A stretch of DNA of 31,088 nt from Bacteroidales bacterium (GTDB taxonomy: Bacteria; Bacteroidota; Bacteroidia; Bacteroidales; WCHB1-69): assembly GCA_017394765.1 (NCBI GenBank), contig JAFPXF010000049.1, positions 1-31,088 on the forward strand. The letters are read 5' to 3'. The notes under the pieces were generated by a model. The model did not search any database and had not been told where the DNA came from. It saw only the letters and a list, made by a program, of their open reading frames with translations. Shown in pieces: positions 16,881 to 25,206 of the stretch. Position 1 is the first letter of the stretch. Each line of letters begins with the position of its first letter. A program made the position numbers and the translations under genes.

Positions 16881-16907
16881 CGGCCACGAATTTTAAATAA
16901 AAGAACA

Positions 16908-17462
16908 ATGGTAATAGAAGAACTCAAACAATCAGAGGCCTTGTTGGAAGGTCATTTCCTACTCTCTTCCGGACGGCACAGCGACCGCTACTGCCAATGC
17001 GCAAAGCTTCTGCAATATCCGGACCGTGCCGAGCGGGTCATTGCCGAAATCACTCGCCAGGTGCGCGACCTGCCCATCGACATGGTGGTCGGCCCCGCCA
17101 TGGGCGGCATCATCGTGGCCTACGAGCTGGGGCGCCAGTTAGGCGTGCCCGCCATCTTCACCGAGCGTGTGGACAACGTGATGACGCTGCGCCGCGGCTT
17201 CGAGGTGAAGCCCGGTCAGAAGCTGCTGATCACCGAGGATGTCGTCACCACCGGCAAATCCTCCTTGGAGACCATCGAGGTGCTCAAGTCCTACGGCGCC
17301 GAAGTGCTCGGCATCGCCTGCATCGCCAACCGCAGCACCGGGGAACTGCCCTACCCCGTCTATGGCGCCACCAAGCTTGACATCCAAAGCTGGCTGCCCG
17401 AAGAGTGTCCGCTCTGCAAGGAAGGCAAACCCTTCGTCAAGCCCGGCAGCCGCAAGTTCTGA
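16908..17462 (+). CDS. pyrE: Orotate phosphoribosyltransferase
   Basis: Makes orotidine 5'-monophosphate from orotate and PRPP, the fifth step of pyrimidine synthesis, in the cytoplasm. The 184-residue protein starts MVIEELKQSEALLEGHF and has the PRPP-binding motif LLITEDVVTTGKS at residues 106-118. Upstream are FLLSSGRHSDRY, typical of the substrate region, and VGPAMGGIIVAYELGRQL. The C-terminal tail contains CPLCKEGKP, seen in Bacteroidetes homologues. The ATG at 16908 follows the promoter box. The atpHAG group follows after 108 bases with its own promoter box, so pyrE need not be cotranscribed with it. Confidence 0.95.
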   Translation: MVIEELKQSEALLEGHFLLSSGRHSDRYCQCAKLLQYPDRAERVIAEITRQVRDLPIDMVVGPAMGGIIVAYELGRQLGVPAIFTERVDNVMTLRRGFEVKPGQKLLITEDVVTTGKSSLETIEVLKSYGAEVLGIACIANRSTGELPYPVYGATKLDIQSWLPEECPLCKEGKPFVKPGSRKF

Positions 17463-17543
17463 CCGGCCCGCCGAAATGCAAGTGTCAGCAACAGGACTCT
17501 TTAAAACTTTCAAGCGCCCATTTTCAATTGTCAATTAATTTTG

Positions 17544-17551
17544 TATATTTG
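17544..17551 (+). promoter_or_regulatory. -7 box of atpHAG
   Basis: TATATTTG matches TAnnTTTG, 19 bases before the atpH ATG at 17571. An AT-rich stretch precedes it, but no good TTTG -33 element is fixed. It gives atpH-atpA-atpG a likely transcription start independent of pyrE. Confidence 0.55.
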
Positions 17552-17570
17552 CGGCTCTTAAAAAATCACG

Positions 17571-18128
17571 ATGAAAAACCCGAAAATAGCCAACCGATAC
17601 GCAAAAGCACTGTTTGATTTCGCGAACGAGAAAGAGCGGTTGGAGCGTGTTCACGAGGACCTTCTGACCGTCCGCAACACGCTTCGCGAGAATCGCGAAC
17701 TGCAAGTGATCCTCGACAGCCCCGTCATCGTCCCCTCCAAAAAACGCGCCATCTTCGCCAATCTCTTCCAAAAGAGCCTGGACGAGGTCTCCTTCTCCTT
17801 CCTGGATGTCATCATCCACAAGAAGAGAGAGCCCATGGTGGCCACCATTTGCGACGAGTTCAACAAGTTCTACAACGAACACCACCACATCAAGAGCGTC
17901 ACACTGACCAGCGCCATGCCGCTGAGCGACGAGATTGTCAACAAGATCAGCGCCCTGCTGACCGAGAGGACCCACTACACCATAGAGATCCACCAGCTCG
18001 TCAACCCGAGCATCATCGGCGGCATCATGATCCAAATGGGGGACTATTTCTACGATGCCTCCGTCAGTTCCAAGCTCAACAAACTCAGGCAAGAGTTTTC
18101 ACACAACATTTACCAAGTCAATTTTTAA
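17571..18128 (+). CDS. atpH: F1Fo ATP synthase delta subunit
   Basis: Peripheral-stalk subunit joining the F1 head to the membrane b subunits. The 185 residues match the family size. The N-terminal helical domain begins NRYAKALFDFANE, a typical delta signature. The C-terminal domain has the conserved stretch NPSIIGGIMIQMGDYFYDASV. It is followed after 12 bases by atpA and then atpG, the conserved H-A-G order. The membrane subunit genes atpB, atpE and atpF, which usually precede atpH in Bacteroidetes, are absent; pyrE occupies that place. Confidence 0.95.
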   Translation: MKNPKIANRYAKALFDFANEKERLERVHEDLLTVRNTLRENRELQVILDSPVIVPSKKRAIFANLFQKSLDEVSFSFLDVIIHKKREPMVATICDEFNKFYNEHHHIKSVTLTSAMPLSDEIVNKISALLTERTHYTIEIHQLVNPSIIGGIMIQMGDYFYDASVSSKLNKLRQEFSHNIYQVNF

Positions 18129-18140
18129 TCCAACAACAAT

Positions 18141-19736
18141 ATGTCTGAAATAAAACCCTCCGAAGTAACCTCCATCCTGCGTCAGCAGTTGCAGAATCTC
18201 AACCTGAGCACCGAGATGGAAGAGACGGGTACCGTGCTCCTCGTGGGCGACGGCATTGCCCGTGTTTATGGGTTGCAAAACGCCCGCTCCGGCGAACTGG
18301 TGACCTTCGAGTCCAAGTCGGGCGGCGAAACCGTCACTGGCATTGCCCTGAACCTCGAAGAGGACAACGTGGGTGTCGTCCTTCTGGGCGATGCCAAGAG
18401 CCTGAACGAAGGCGACCTTTGCAAGCGCACGGGGCGCATCGCCTCCATCCGCGTGGGCGAAGGGCTGCTGGGCCGCGTCATCAACACCTTGGGCGAACCC
18501 ATTGACGGCAAAGGCCCCATCGAGGGCGACCTGCACGAGATGCCTATCGAGCGAAAGGCTCCCGGCGTCATCTACCGTCAGCCCGTCAAACAACCGCTGC
18601 AGACAGGACTCAAGGCCGTGGACGCCATGATTCCCATCGGTCGCGGTCAGCGCGAACTCATCATCGGCGACCGCCAGACGGGCAAGACCGCCATCGCCAT
18701 CGACACCATCATCAACCAAAAAGAGTTCTACGAGCAAGGCAAGCCCGTGTACTGCATCTATGTGGCTGTGGGCCAGAAAGGCTCCTCCGTGGCCGCATTG
18801 GTGAAGACCCTCACCGAGCGTGGTGCCATGCCCTACACCATCGTGGTCACCGCCACCGCCTCCGACGCCGCCGCCATGCAGTTCTATGCTCCCTTCGCCG
18901 GCGCCGCCATCGGCGAGTACTTCCGCGACACCGGCCGTGATGCCCTCATCATCTACGACGACCTCTCCAAGCAGGCCGTGGCCTACCGCGAAGTCTCCCT
19001 GCTGCTCCGTCGTCCGCCCGGACGTGAGGCATACCCCGGCGATGTGTTCTACCTCCACTCCCGTCTGCTCGAAAGAGCCGCCAAGATCATCGAGTCCGAT
19101 GAAATTGCCGCGAAGATGAACGACCTGCCGGAGTCCCTCAAGCCCATCGTCAAGGGCGGCGGATCCCTGACGGCACTGCCCATCATCGAGACCCAGGCCG
19201 GCGATGTGTCCGCCTACATCCCCACCAACGTGATCTCCATCACCGACGGCCAGATATTCCTGGAGACCTCCCTCTTCAACGCCGGTGTGCGTCCCGCCAT
19301 CAACGTGGGCATCTCCGTGTCCCGCGTCGGCGGCAACGCCCAGATCAAGTCCATGAAGAAGGTGGCCGGCACCCTGAAACTCGACCAGGCCCAATACCGC
19401 GAGATGGAATCCTTCGCCAAGTTCGGCTCCGACGTGGATGCCGCCACGCAATATGTGCTCGACAAGGGCGCCCGCAACGTGGAAATCCTGAAACAGCCGC
19501 AATACACGCCCTACAAGGTGGAAGAGCAAATCGCCATCATCTTCTGCGGTTCCAACGGACTGCTCCAGAAAGTGCCTTTGCAGAATATCCGCAACTTCGA
19601 GACCGAATTCATCCACTTCATGCACGAACGGCATCAAGACGTGCTCGATGTGCTGCGTTCCGGCAAGATTGACGACGAGGCCACCCGCATCCTCAAGGAA
19701 GCTTGCGCCGAAGTGGCTGCCAAATACATGAAATAG
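18141..19736 (+). CDS. atpA: F1Fo ATP synthase alpha subunit
   Basis: Non-catalytic nucleotide-binding subunit of the F1 hexamer. The 531 residues are slightly longer than the common 500-530. The Walker A motif GDRQTGKT is at residues 176-183. Other family segments include [43 protein letters not shown] and the [19 protein letters not shown] signature. The start [17 protein letters not shown] is a normal alpha N-terminus. The stop is two bases before the atpG start, so translation is tightly linked. The catalytic beta subunit gene (atpD) is not in the window. Confidence 0.97.
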   Translation: MSEIKPSEVTSILRQQLQNLNLSTEMEETGTVLLVGDGIARVYGLQNARSGELVTFESKSGGETVTGIALNLEEDNVGVVLLGDAKSLNEGDLCKRTGRIASIRVGEGLLGRVINTLGEPIDGKGPIEGDLHEMPIERKAPGVIYRQPVKQPLQTGLKAVDAMIPIGRGQRELIIGDRQTGKTAIAIDTIINQKEFYEQGKPVYCIYVAVGQKGSSVAALVKTLTERGAMPYTIVVTATASDAAAMQFYAPFAGAAIGEYFRDTGRDALIIYDDLSKQAVAYREVSLLLRRPPGREAYPGDVFYLHSRLLERAAKIIESDEIAAKMNDLPESLKPIVKGGGSLTALPIIETQAGDVSAYIPTNVISITDGQIFLETSLFNAGVRPAINVGISVSRVGGNAQIKSMKKVAGTLKLDQAQYREMESFAKFGSDVDAATQYVLDKGARNVEILKQPQYTPYKVEEQIAIIFCGSNGLLQKVPLQNIRNFETEFIHFMHERHQDVLDVLRSGKIDDEATRILKEACAEVAAKYMK

Positions 19737-19738
19737 CC

Positions 19739-20617
19739 ATGGGTAACCTCAAGGAAATACGAACCCGCATCAGCTCCATCGAATCGACGCAGAAAATCAC
19801 CAGCTCCATGAAGTTGGTGTCTGCTGCCAAACTGAGACGTGCCCAGACGGCCATCCAGTACCTGCGCCCCTACTCCGAGAAGCTGAACGAGATCCTGCAC
19901 AACCTTTCCGGATCCGCCACCTCGACCGAGAGCCTGCCGCTCTTCGAGCAACGCACGCCAGAGAAGGTCATGCTTGTGGTCATCACCTCCAACAAAGGAC
20001 TGTGCGGCGCCTTCAACTCCAACATCGTCAAGCAGGTTCATGCTCTCATACAAGGGAAATATGCCGAGCAACACCGCGCCGGCAACGTGCAGCTCATCTG
20101 CATCGGCAAAAAAGGCAACGAACAGCTCGGCAAAGTCTATCCCGTGGTGCGGTACAATGAAGCACTGCTCGACAACCCCGATTTCGGCGAGTTGACGAAG
20201 ATCGCCGACTTCCTGACGAGCGGATTCCTCGAACATCGCATCGACAAGGTGGACATCGTCTATAACCAATTCCTCAACGCCGCCACACAGCGCGTCACCG
20301 TCGAGGAGTTTCTGCCCATCGTCAAGCTTGACACAGAGGGCACAGGCACTGTCAACAACGACTACATCATCGAGCCCTCCCCGCAAGAGGTGCTCGAAGC
20401 ACTTATCCCCAAGATCCTCAAAAACCAGTTGTACAAGACGCTCTCCGACTCCATAGCCTCCGAGCATGGTGCCCGCATGATCTCCATGACAAAGGCCACC
20501 GACAACGCCACGGAGATTCTGCGCGACTTGCGCCTCAAGTACAACAACGCCCGTCAGTCCTCCATCACCAACGAACTGATTGAGATCGTGAGCGGCGCCG
20601 AGGCCCTGAAGGGTTAA
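19739..20617 (+). CDS. atpG: F1Fo ATP synthase gamma subunit
   Basis: Central rotary shaft of F1. The 292-residue protein has the typical N-terminal helix MGNLKEIRTRISSIEST followed by QKITSSMKLVSAAKLRRAQ, a middle domain with ITSNKGLCGAFNSNI, and the C-terminal helix with ATEILRDLRLKYNNARQ and ITNELIEIVSGAEAL. The ATG at 19739 is preferred over an upstream in-frame start at 19703 that would overlap the end of atpA. It is last in the H-A-G cluster. A strong terminator lies 32 bases after the stop, and atpD/atpC do not follow. Confidence 0.97.
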   Translation: MGNLKEIRTRISSIESTQKITSSMKLVSAAKLRRAQTAIQYLRPYSEKLNEILHNLSGSATSTESLPLFEQRTPEKVMLVVITSNKGLCGAFNSNIVKQVHALIQGKYAEQHRAGNVQLICIGKKGNEQLGKVYPVVRYNEALLDNPDFGELTKIADFLTSGFLEHRIDKVDIVYNQFLNAATQRVTVEEFLPIVKLDTEGTGTVNNDYIIEPSPQEVLEALIPKILKNQLYKTLSDSIASEHGARMISMTKATDNATEILRDLRLKYNNARQSSITNELIEIVSGAEALKG

Positions 20618-20648
20618 CAATCCCCATACATATTGTATTATGTCTTAC

Positions 20649-20677
20649 AAAAGGTCTTCCTCTGCGAAGACCTTTTT
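20649..20677 (+). terminator. Intrinsic terminator after atpG
   Basis: AAAAGGTCTTC (20649-20659) pairs with GAAGACCTTTT (20666-20676) around a 6-base loop and ends in a T-run. It closes the atpHAG unit. It lies 46 bases upstream of the chosen helicase start, and the alternative start is only 9 bases away. Confidence 0.9.
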
Positions 20678-20722
20678 ATTGAATGAATGCAGCGCATCGC
20701 CGAAACACCGCAAAACAGCAAG

Positions 20723-22633
20723 ATGAAATCCATTGAATCCCTGCAGAAGCAGTCACAGCTTGTCGCATTGGAGAAGGCATACGACCGGCGCGCCTTGGAG
20801 GAGTCCTTCCAAGCCGCCCTGCAGCACAGCCATCTCAACAGCAATTGCTGGTTTCCCGTCCGTTTCGGCAAGTCTTTCTACAATGCCTTGAACCAATATG
20901 TGGTGGAGGTGGAGTACGCCGCCGACCACGCCGTCAGTCCCGACAACGAGTTCGAGCCGGGCAAGTGTGTCTGCTTCTTCCACCGGGACAAGGAGGGCAA
21001 ACACCCCGTGGAGACACTCGTCTCCGGCGCAACGGTGCAGCGTATCGAGGGGCGCATCATGCAACTCGCGCTCGACGTGCCCGACACGGCGTTTCAACTT
21101 CACCGCATAGCGGAGCATAGCGATGTGGGCGTGCGCATCGCGTTCGACGACACCACCTATCAGGTGATGGAAGAGGCCTTGCTGAAGGCCAGAAGTCTGG
21201 ATAGCGAGAAGATGATCCACCTGCGGGAGACGCTCATCGGCGCACAGGAACCTCAGTTCCGCTCGCTGCCCCGTGTGGTATTCGACAACCTCAACGAGAG
21301 CCAGAACGAGGCGGTGCAGCGCATTTTGGAGGCGCGCGAGGTCGCCGTGGTCCACGGACCGCCCGGCACAGGCAAGACCACCACCTTAGTGGAAGCCATC
21401 ATGGAGACCATCCGCCGCGAGCCACAGGTGCTGGTTTGCGCCCCGAGCAACGCCGCCGTCGATTGGATCAGCGAGAAGCTCATCGAGCGGGGTGTTCGCG
21501 TGGTGCGCATCGGCAACCCGCTGCGCATCAGCCGTCCGCTGATGGAGCACACCTACGAGCGACAGTACGCCGCCCACCCCGACTATGCCGAGCTGTGGGG
21601 CATCCGCAAGCTCATCCGCGACATCCACACCGGGGAGACACCCTCGCGCCAGCGCGCCAACCGCTTGCGCCGTCTCCTACAGCGCCGCGACGAGTTAGAA
21701 ATGAAAATCCACGAGGAGGTGTTGCAAAGCGCGGAAGTGATCACCTGCACCCTCATCGGCAGTGCGCACCGGCTGCTCGGAGGGCGCCGTTTCGCCACGC
21801 TCTTCATCGACGAGGCCACACAGTCCATTGAAGCCGCCTGTTGGGCCGCCATCCTGCGTGCCGACCGTGTGATCTTCGCAGGCGACCACCAACAATTGCC
21901 GCCCACCATCCTGTGCCCCGAGGCGGCACGAGGCGGACTGTCTGACACACTGATGCAGAAGGTGGTACACAACAAGCCCGCCTGTGTCATGCTGTTGGAC
22001 ACGCAGTACCGCATGAACCGGCAGATCATGAGTTTCCCCTCACGCTGGTTTTACGACGGAAGGCTCAAGGCCGACCCTAGGGTGGCCAACCGCACCCTGG
22101 CCCCTTGGGATGCGCCGTTGGTATGGGTTGACACCGCCGGCAGCGACTTCGGTGAGCGCCTCACCGCCTCGCAGAGCCGTGCCAACCGCAAAGAGGCCGA
22201 ATTGGTCGTGAACATCCTCAAGGATTATGTGCGCCAGACAGCCATCGACACCAAGCTGTACGAGGGCACCACTTACGGGGTCATCTCACCCTACAAGGCA
22301 CAGGTTGCCCTGCTGCGCAAGCTCGTAGGCCGCAGCCACACACTCGCCCCCATACACGGACACATCTCTGTCAACACCGTGGACGGTTTCCAGGGGCAGG
22401 AACGAGATGTCATCCTCATCAGCATGGTGCGCGACAACGAGCACGGTGCCATCGGATTCCTCAAGGATCTGCGCCGCATGAACGTCGCCATGACCCGCGC
22501 CCGCATGAAACTCATCATCGTCGGCAACAGCGCAACCCTCGCCCAGACCGACTTCTACGCGCAGCTGTGGGCATACGTCAGCGAAAACGGGGTCGTAAAA
22601 AGAGGTGAGAGCTATCGCCCCCTTGGTCAATGA
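20723..22633 (+). CDS. UPF1/IGHMBP2-like superfamily 1 DNA/RNA helicase
   Basis: A 636-residue ATP-dependent helicase of the SF1B UPF1-like group (AAA_11/AAA_12 domains); the substrate in bacteria is not defined. Motifs in order: an N-terminal beta-barrel-like region (about 50-170), a Q-motif-like LNESQNEAV, Walker A GPPGTGKT (about 212-219), Walker B with FIDEATQSIEAA, motif III FAGDHQQLPPT, motif IV area QYRMNRQIMSFPS, motif V TVDGFQGQERDVILIS and motif VI MNVAMTRARMKL. All helicase motifs are intact. The start is uncertain: 20723 has an A-rich upstream stretch, whereas 20687 would add 12 residues and lie right behind the atpG terminator. No clear promoter box is visible. Confidence 0.9.
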   Translation: MKSIESLQKQSQLVALEKAYDRRALEESFQAALQHSHLNSNCWFPVRFGKSFYNALNQYVVEVEYAADHAVSPDNEFEPGKCVCFFHRDKEGKHPVETLVSGATVQRIEGRIMQLALDVPDTAFQLHRIAEHSDVGVRIAFDDTTYQVMEEALLKARSLDSEKMIHLRETLIGAQEPQFRSLPRVVFDNLNESQNEAVQRILEAREVAVVHGPPGTGKTTTLVEAIMETIRREPQVLVCAPSNAAVDWISEKLIERGVRVVRIGNPLRISRPLMEHTYERQYAAHPDYAELWGIRKLIRDIHTGETPSRQRANRLRRLLQRRDELEMKIHEEVLQSAEVITCTLIGSAHRLLGGRRFATLFIDEATQSIEAACWAAILRADRVIFAGDHQQLPPTILCPEAARGGLSDTLMQKVVHNKPACVMLLDTQYRMNRQIMSFPSRWFYDGRLKADPRVANRTLAPWDAPLVWVDTAGSDFGERLTASQSRANRKEAELVVNILKDYVRQTAIDTKLYEGTTYGVISPYKAQVALLRKLVGRSHTLAPIHGHISVNTVDGFQGQERDVILISMVRDNEHGAIGFLKDLRRMNVAMTRARMKLIIVGNSATLAQTDFYAQLWAYVSENGVVKRGESYRPLGQ

Positions 22634-22649
22634 CAATACCACTTGTTTT

Positions 22650-22898
22650 TCAAATCAACCTCCTAAGCCCCTCTTCCAAATCGCGGTAGGTGGTCTCAAA
22701 ATCCCCAGTGTACCATGGGTCTGCGATATCGCGATCCAACAGAAGCTGCACCTTGTCCGTAATTTTGGGCAAATTACGAAGGTTGTACTTTTCCATGCAG
22801 ATAATACGGTCGAATTTCTCATAGTCGGCCAAATTGATTTGACGGGCAAAATGACGTTCGACAGGAATACCGTGCGCAGCGAGGCAGCGTTTGGCCAT
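22650..22898 (-). pseudogene. 3' remnant of a low-molecular-weight protein tyrosine phosphatase
   Basis: The last about 80 codons resemble the C-terminal half of LMW-PTP: AAHGIPVERHFARQ (the HxARQ segment), DYEKFDRIICM (the F-D-x-I-x-x-M strand) and ADPWYTGDF, which holds the family's catalytic-acid Asp in D-P-(W/Y)-Y. The N-terminal catalytic P-loop (C-x5-R-S) is missing. Upstream on the minus strand the sequence becomes the promoter and 5' region of the divergent outer-membrane protein gene, and no frame there encodes a P-loop. The ORF remains open upstream to 23141, but that part lacks family features. A phosphatase without its Cys and Arg loop cannot be catalytic. It could be a shortened expressed protein; a remnant is more likely. 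Confidence 0.7.
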
Positions 22899-22976
22899 GC
22901 AAAAGTACATTTTTTTCACCCTTGTTTCATTGCCAGAGCACATCACCGAAAAGAGAAATGACAAAAAACTTTTTCT

Positions 22977-22984
22977 TATTTTTG
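22977..22984 (+). promoter_or_regulatory. -7 box of the outer-membrane beta-barrel gene
   Basis: TATTTTTG lies 29 bases before the ATG at 23014. It excludes the upstream in-frame start at 22891. Confidence 0.6.
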
Positions 22985-23013
22985 CAAGCTCGAAACACCA
23001 CATATCCATTGCA

Positions 23014-23697
23014 ATGAAAAAATCCGCTTTCCGCACTCTGTTGCTCGCCCTGCTCCTTTGCAGTGCAGCATTGTCAGCCAGTGCCCAGTGGTCCATCGGA
23101 CTGCGGGGCGGCTGGGACCTGACCTCCATCACGCGTTCCAACGCGGGTCGTATTGACGAAACCTATTCCCCGCTAAGCGGTTATGATGTCGGCATCCAGG
23201 CCCGTTACGGTTTCACCGACTGGTTTGCCCTTCGTGCCGACCTCAGCGTGATGCGCCGCTCCCACCGTATGGACCGCCACCTCGATTACCTTGATTCGCT
23301 CTACACCGAGCACCATAACCTCTACCTGATGCTTCCGGTGTTGGCCGACTTCTCCTTCGGCGGCAAGCATTTCCGCGGCCATGCGATGCTCGGCGGCTAT
23401 GTCGGCTACTGGCTTCAAGACCATATCAAGGGTAAAACCTACTGGATGACAGACTACTACATGTATTACAATCCCTTTGACGAAAAGCGTTTGTTCACGC
23501 AGGAGGACCGCCGCTTCAACGCTGGATTAGTTGGAGGTTTGGGCTTGAGTTATCGTTTCAACGAGCACTGGAGCCTCAACCTCGACGCGCTCTACTACTA
23601 CGATCTCGTCAGTCATCGCCGCAGTTCCCCGCACCTTCGCGACCCACGCTACCTTAGTACGTTGTCCGTCACATTCGGAGCATCTTATATTTTTTAA
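23014..23697 (+). CDS. Small outer-membrane beta-barrel protein (PorT/OMP_b-brl_2-like)
   Basis: A 227-residue protein with a clear signal peptide (MKKSAFRTLLLALLLCSAAL, ending SASAQ) followed by alternating-hydrophobicity strands typical of an 8- to 10-stranded outer-membrane barrel. Examples are SIGLRGGWDLTSI, YDVGIQARYGFTDWFALRADLSV and the C-terminal strand TLSVTFGASYIF, which ends in Phe as expected for BAM recognition. It resembles the porin-family OMP_b-brl_2 group of Bacteroidetes, whose members are mostly uncharacterised. The start is set by the signal peptide and the promoter box 29 bases upstream. The exact function is unknown. Confidence 0.85.
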   Translation: MKKSAFRTLLLALLLCSAALSASAQWSIGLRGGWDLTSITRSNAGRIDETYSPLSGYDVGIQARYGFTDWFALRADLSVMRRSHRMDRHLDYLDSLYTEHHNLYLMLPVLADFSFGGKHFRGHAMLGGYVGYWLQDHIKGKTYWMTDYYMYYNPFDEKRLFTQEDRRFNAGLVGGLGLSYRFNEHWSLNLDALYYYDLVSHRRSSPHLRDPRYLSTLSVTFGASYIF

Positions 23698-23715
23698 AAC
23701 ATTATTCCTTGAGCA

Positions 23716-23849
23716 GCCCCGAAGGGGCAAGACGCGCGAAGCGCTAATAACCCCATACAAGCGCAGCGCAGTGTGGGGTTAGAAGAAAAAACGGAGGGGC
23801 AAGGCGCGCGAAGCGCAAGTAACCCCACACAAGCGAAGCGCAGTGCGGG
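23716..23849. repeat. Intergenic two-copy hairpin repeat
   Basis: A 13-base hairpin GCCCC-GAA-GGGGC (23716-23728) is followed by two copies of a roughly 55-base element at 23724-23780 and 23796-23849, 72 bases apart. Each copy reads GGGGCAAG, then GCGCGAAGCGC, then an inverted repeat. In copy 1, AACCCCATAC (23749-23758) pairs with GTGTGGGGTT (23771-23780) with one G-T pairing. Copy 2 has matching changes in its arms. It fills most of the gap between the beta-barrel gene and the S41 peptidase gene. Its role may be termination or mRNA stability; this is inference. Confidence 0.75.
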
Positions 23850-23872
23850 AGTCACTAAAAAACCAAAATAAG

Positions 23873-25138
23873 ATGAAGAAAATAATCACAATAGCAGCAA
23901 TTTTAATCTTGACAGGCGCCTCTTGCCGCAAGGAGGCCGATTACATGCCTTATATCGGCGAGAACGGCAAATTAGCCTACAGCTCCTACTCCGAGCAGTT
24001 CGACTATTTATGGAAAGTCCTCAGCACGGGCTATGTCTTTTGGGATGTCGATACCACCGACTGGGATGCAATGTACGACCGTTATTTTCCTGCGTTCCAA
24101 GAACTCGACAAGAAATATGAGCAGCAGGGTTATGTGCCAACGGATGAGTTGCAGACTCTCTATACGAACTTGGTGGGTGGTTTGGTTGACCATCATCTGA
24201 CACTCAGAGTCAAGAATCTTTATCCGGCTCCCAACGACCTGAGTTCTACGGTAAGTGTAACTCCGTACGCTTTGGAGATTCCCACCCGCGACTACTATTA
24301 CGAGTCAGCCAGCGATGAAAACCAGAGAATTCAGGATTTTCTACAAAATATTGAAAGCCAATACACTGTCGAAGCGCACGAGTCGTGTGTGGCCTATGTG
24401 CCGGAATTGGGAATGACGGTGATATATCATTACGTTCTTTTCCGGTTGTCTGACGGACGGAAGATTCCCTACCTTTGGCAGTCTTCGGCGGGTATCACAC
24501 CGGTGATGCTGCAAAACGGCGTGGGAGCGCGGTTGCTGGACCACTACTTCCAAGCCATCATGGAGACTCCACGAGAGCAATTGGCCGGCATCATCCTTGA
24601 CAACCGCTGCAACCGCGGTGGATACCAAGACGACCTTGACTACTTGGTTGGCTGCTATCTCAACCAGACGACGGAAATTTTCAAGACCCGCTACAAAGAG
24701 GGGCCCGGACGCTACGAACATTCCCCATGGACTCCTTACTACCAGAGCCCGATCACCCGCTATCACCGCGACATCACGGCGGAAAACATTCCGTATGTCG
24801 TGCTTTGCGACATCAATTCGGTGAGTATGGGCGAGATTGAGCCGATGATCATCAAGGCGGTATTGCCCACGGCGCACACCATCGGAGAGCGCACACACGG
24901 CGGCACAGGACCGCTGCAGCCAACCAACTGTATTGACCTCAACTACGGCGGCCCGTTCGGAACCTCGAATCTGTCGGAGGGGCACTACGTCTATACATCC
25001 ACCTTCGAAGCCCTGATCGGCGGCAAGGTGCTGGAGGGCATCGGCCACACGCCGGACCAGATCATCCTGCGCAAAGACTACAACGGCGACCTCAAGCCGC
25101 AACTCGATGCCGCCATCCAGTATATCATGCACAGATAA
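23873..25138 (+). CDS. S41 family peptidase, probable lipoprotein
   Basis: A 421-residue peptidase of the C-terminal-processing/tricorn S41 group. The N-terminus MKKIITIAAILILTGASC suggests a lipoprotein signal with lipidated C18, although the residue at -3 is Gly, a weak lipobox. S41 features: VDHHLTL (D106/H107/H108), in the position of the family's DGH motif holding the catalytic His; GIILDNRCNRGG (about 239-250); and S318 in NSVSMGE as probable nucleophile. GERTHGGTGPLQP follows where CtpA-type enzymes have the catalytic Lys (GKGTVQ), and here the Lys is absent, so a Ser-His mechanism as in tricorn-type S41 is more likely. No clear PDZ domain is seen. The start at 23873 gives the signal sequence. 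Confidence 0.85.
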   Translation: MKKIITIAAILILTGASCRKEADYMPYIGENGKLAYSSYSEQFDYLWKVLSTGYVFWDVDTTDWDAMYDRYFPAFQELDKKYEQQGYVPTDELQTLYTNLVGGLVDHHLTLRVKNLYPAPNDLSSTVSVTPYALEIPTRDYYYESASDENQRIQDFLQNIESQYTVEAHESCVAYVPELGMTVIYHYVLFRLSDGRKIPYLWQSSAGITPVMLQNGVGARLLDHYFQAIMETPREQLAGIILDNRCNRGGYQDDLDYLVGCYLNQTTEIFKTRYKEGPGRYEHSPWTPYYQSPITRYHRDITAENIPYVVLCDINSVSMGEIEPMIIKAVLPTAHTIGERTHGGTGPLQPTNCIDLNYGGPFGTSNLSEGHYVYTSTFEALIGGKVLEGIGHTPDQIILRKDYNGDLKPQLDAAIQYIMHR

Positions 25139-25153
25139 GAACCCCTACCCCAC

Positions 25154-25193
25154 AAAAAGATGCGCGCCACATTGAGATGCGGCGCGCATTTTT
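25154..25193. terminator. Bidirectional terminator between convergent genes
   Basis: ATGCGCGCC (25160-25168) pairs with GGCGCGCAT (25181-25189). AAAAA precedes it and TTTTT follows it, so it can stop both the S41 gene (plus) and the alcohol dehydrogenase gene (minus). Confidence 0.88.
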
Positions 25194-25206
25194 CAGTGTT
25201 TTGCCT

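Noticed and set aside
18099..19637. 512-codon minus-strand ORF opposite atpA
   Set aside because: It is composed of residues expected from reversed codons of a conserved gene, and atpA is certain on the plus strand.
23716..23849. Possible small CRISPR
   Set aside because: There are only two copies, with strong internal palindromes and a spacer of about 15 bases.
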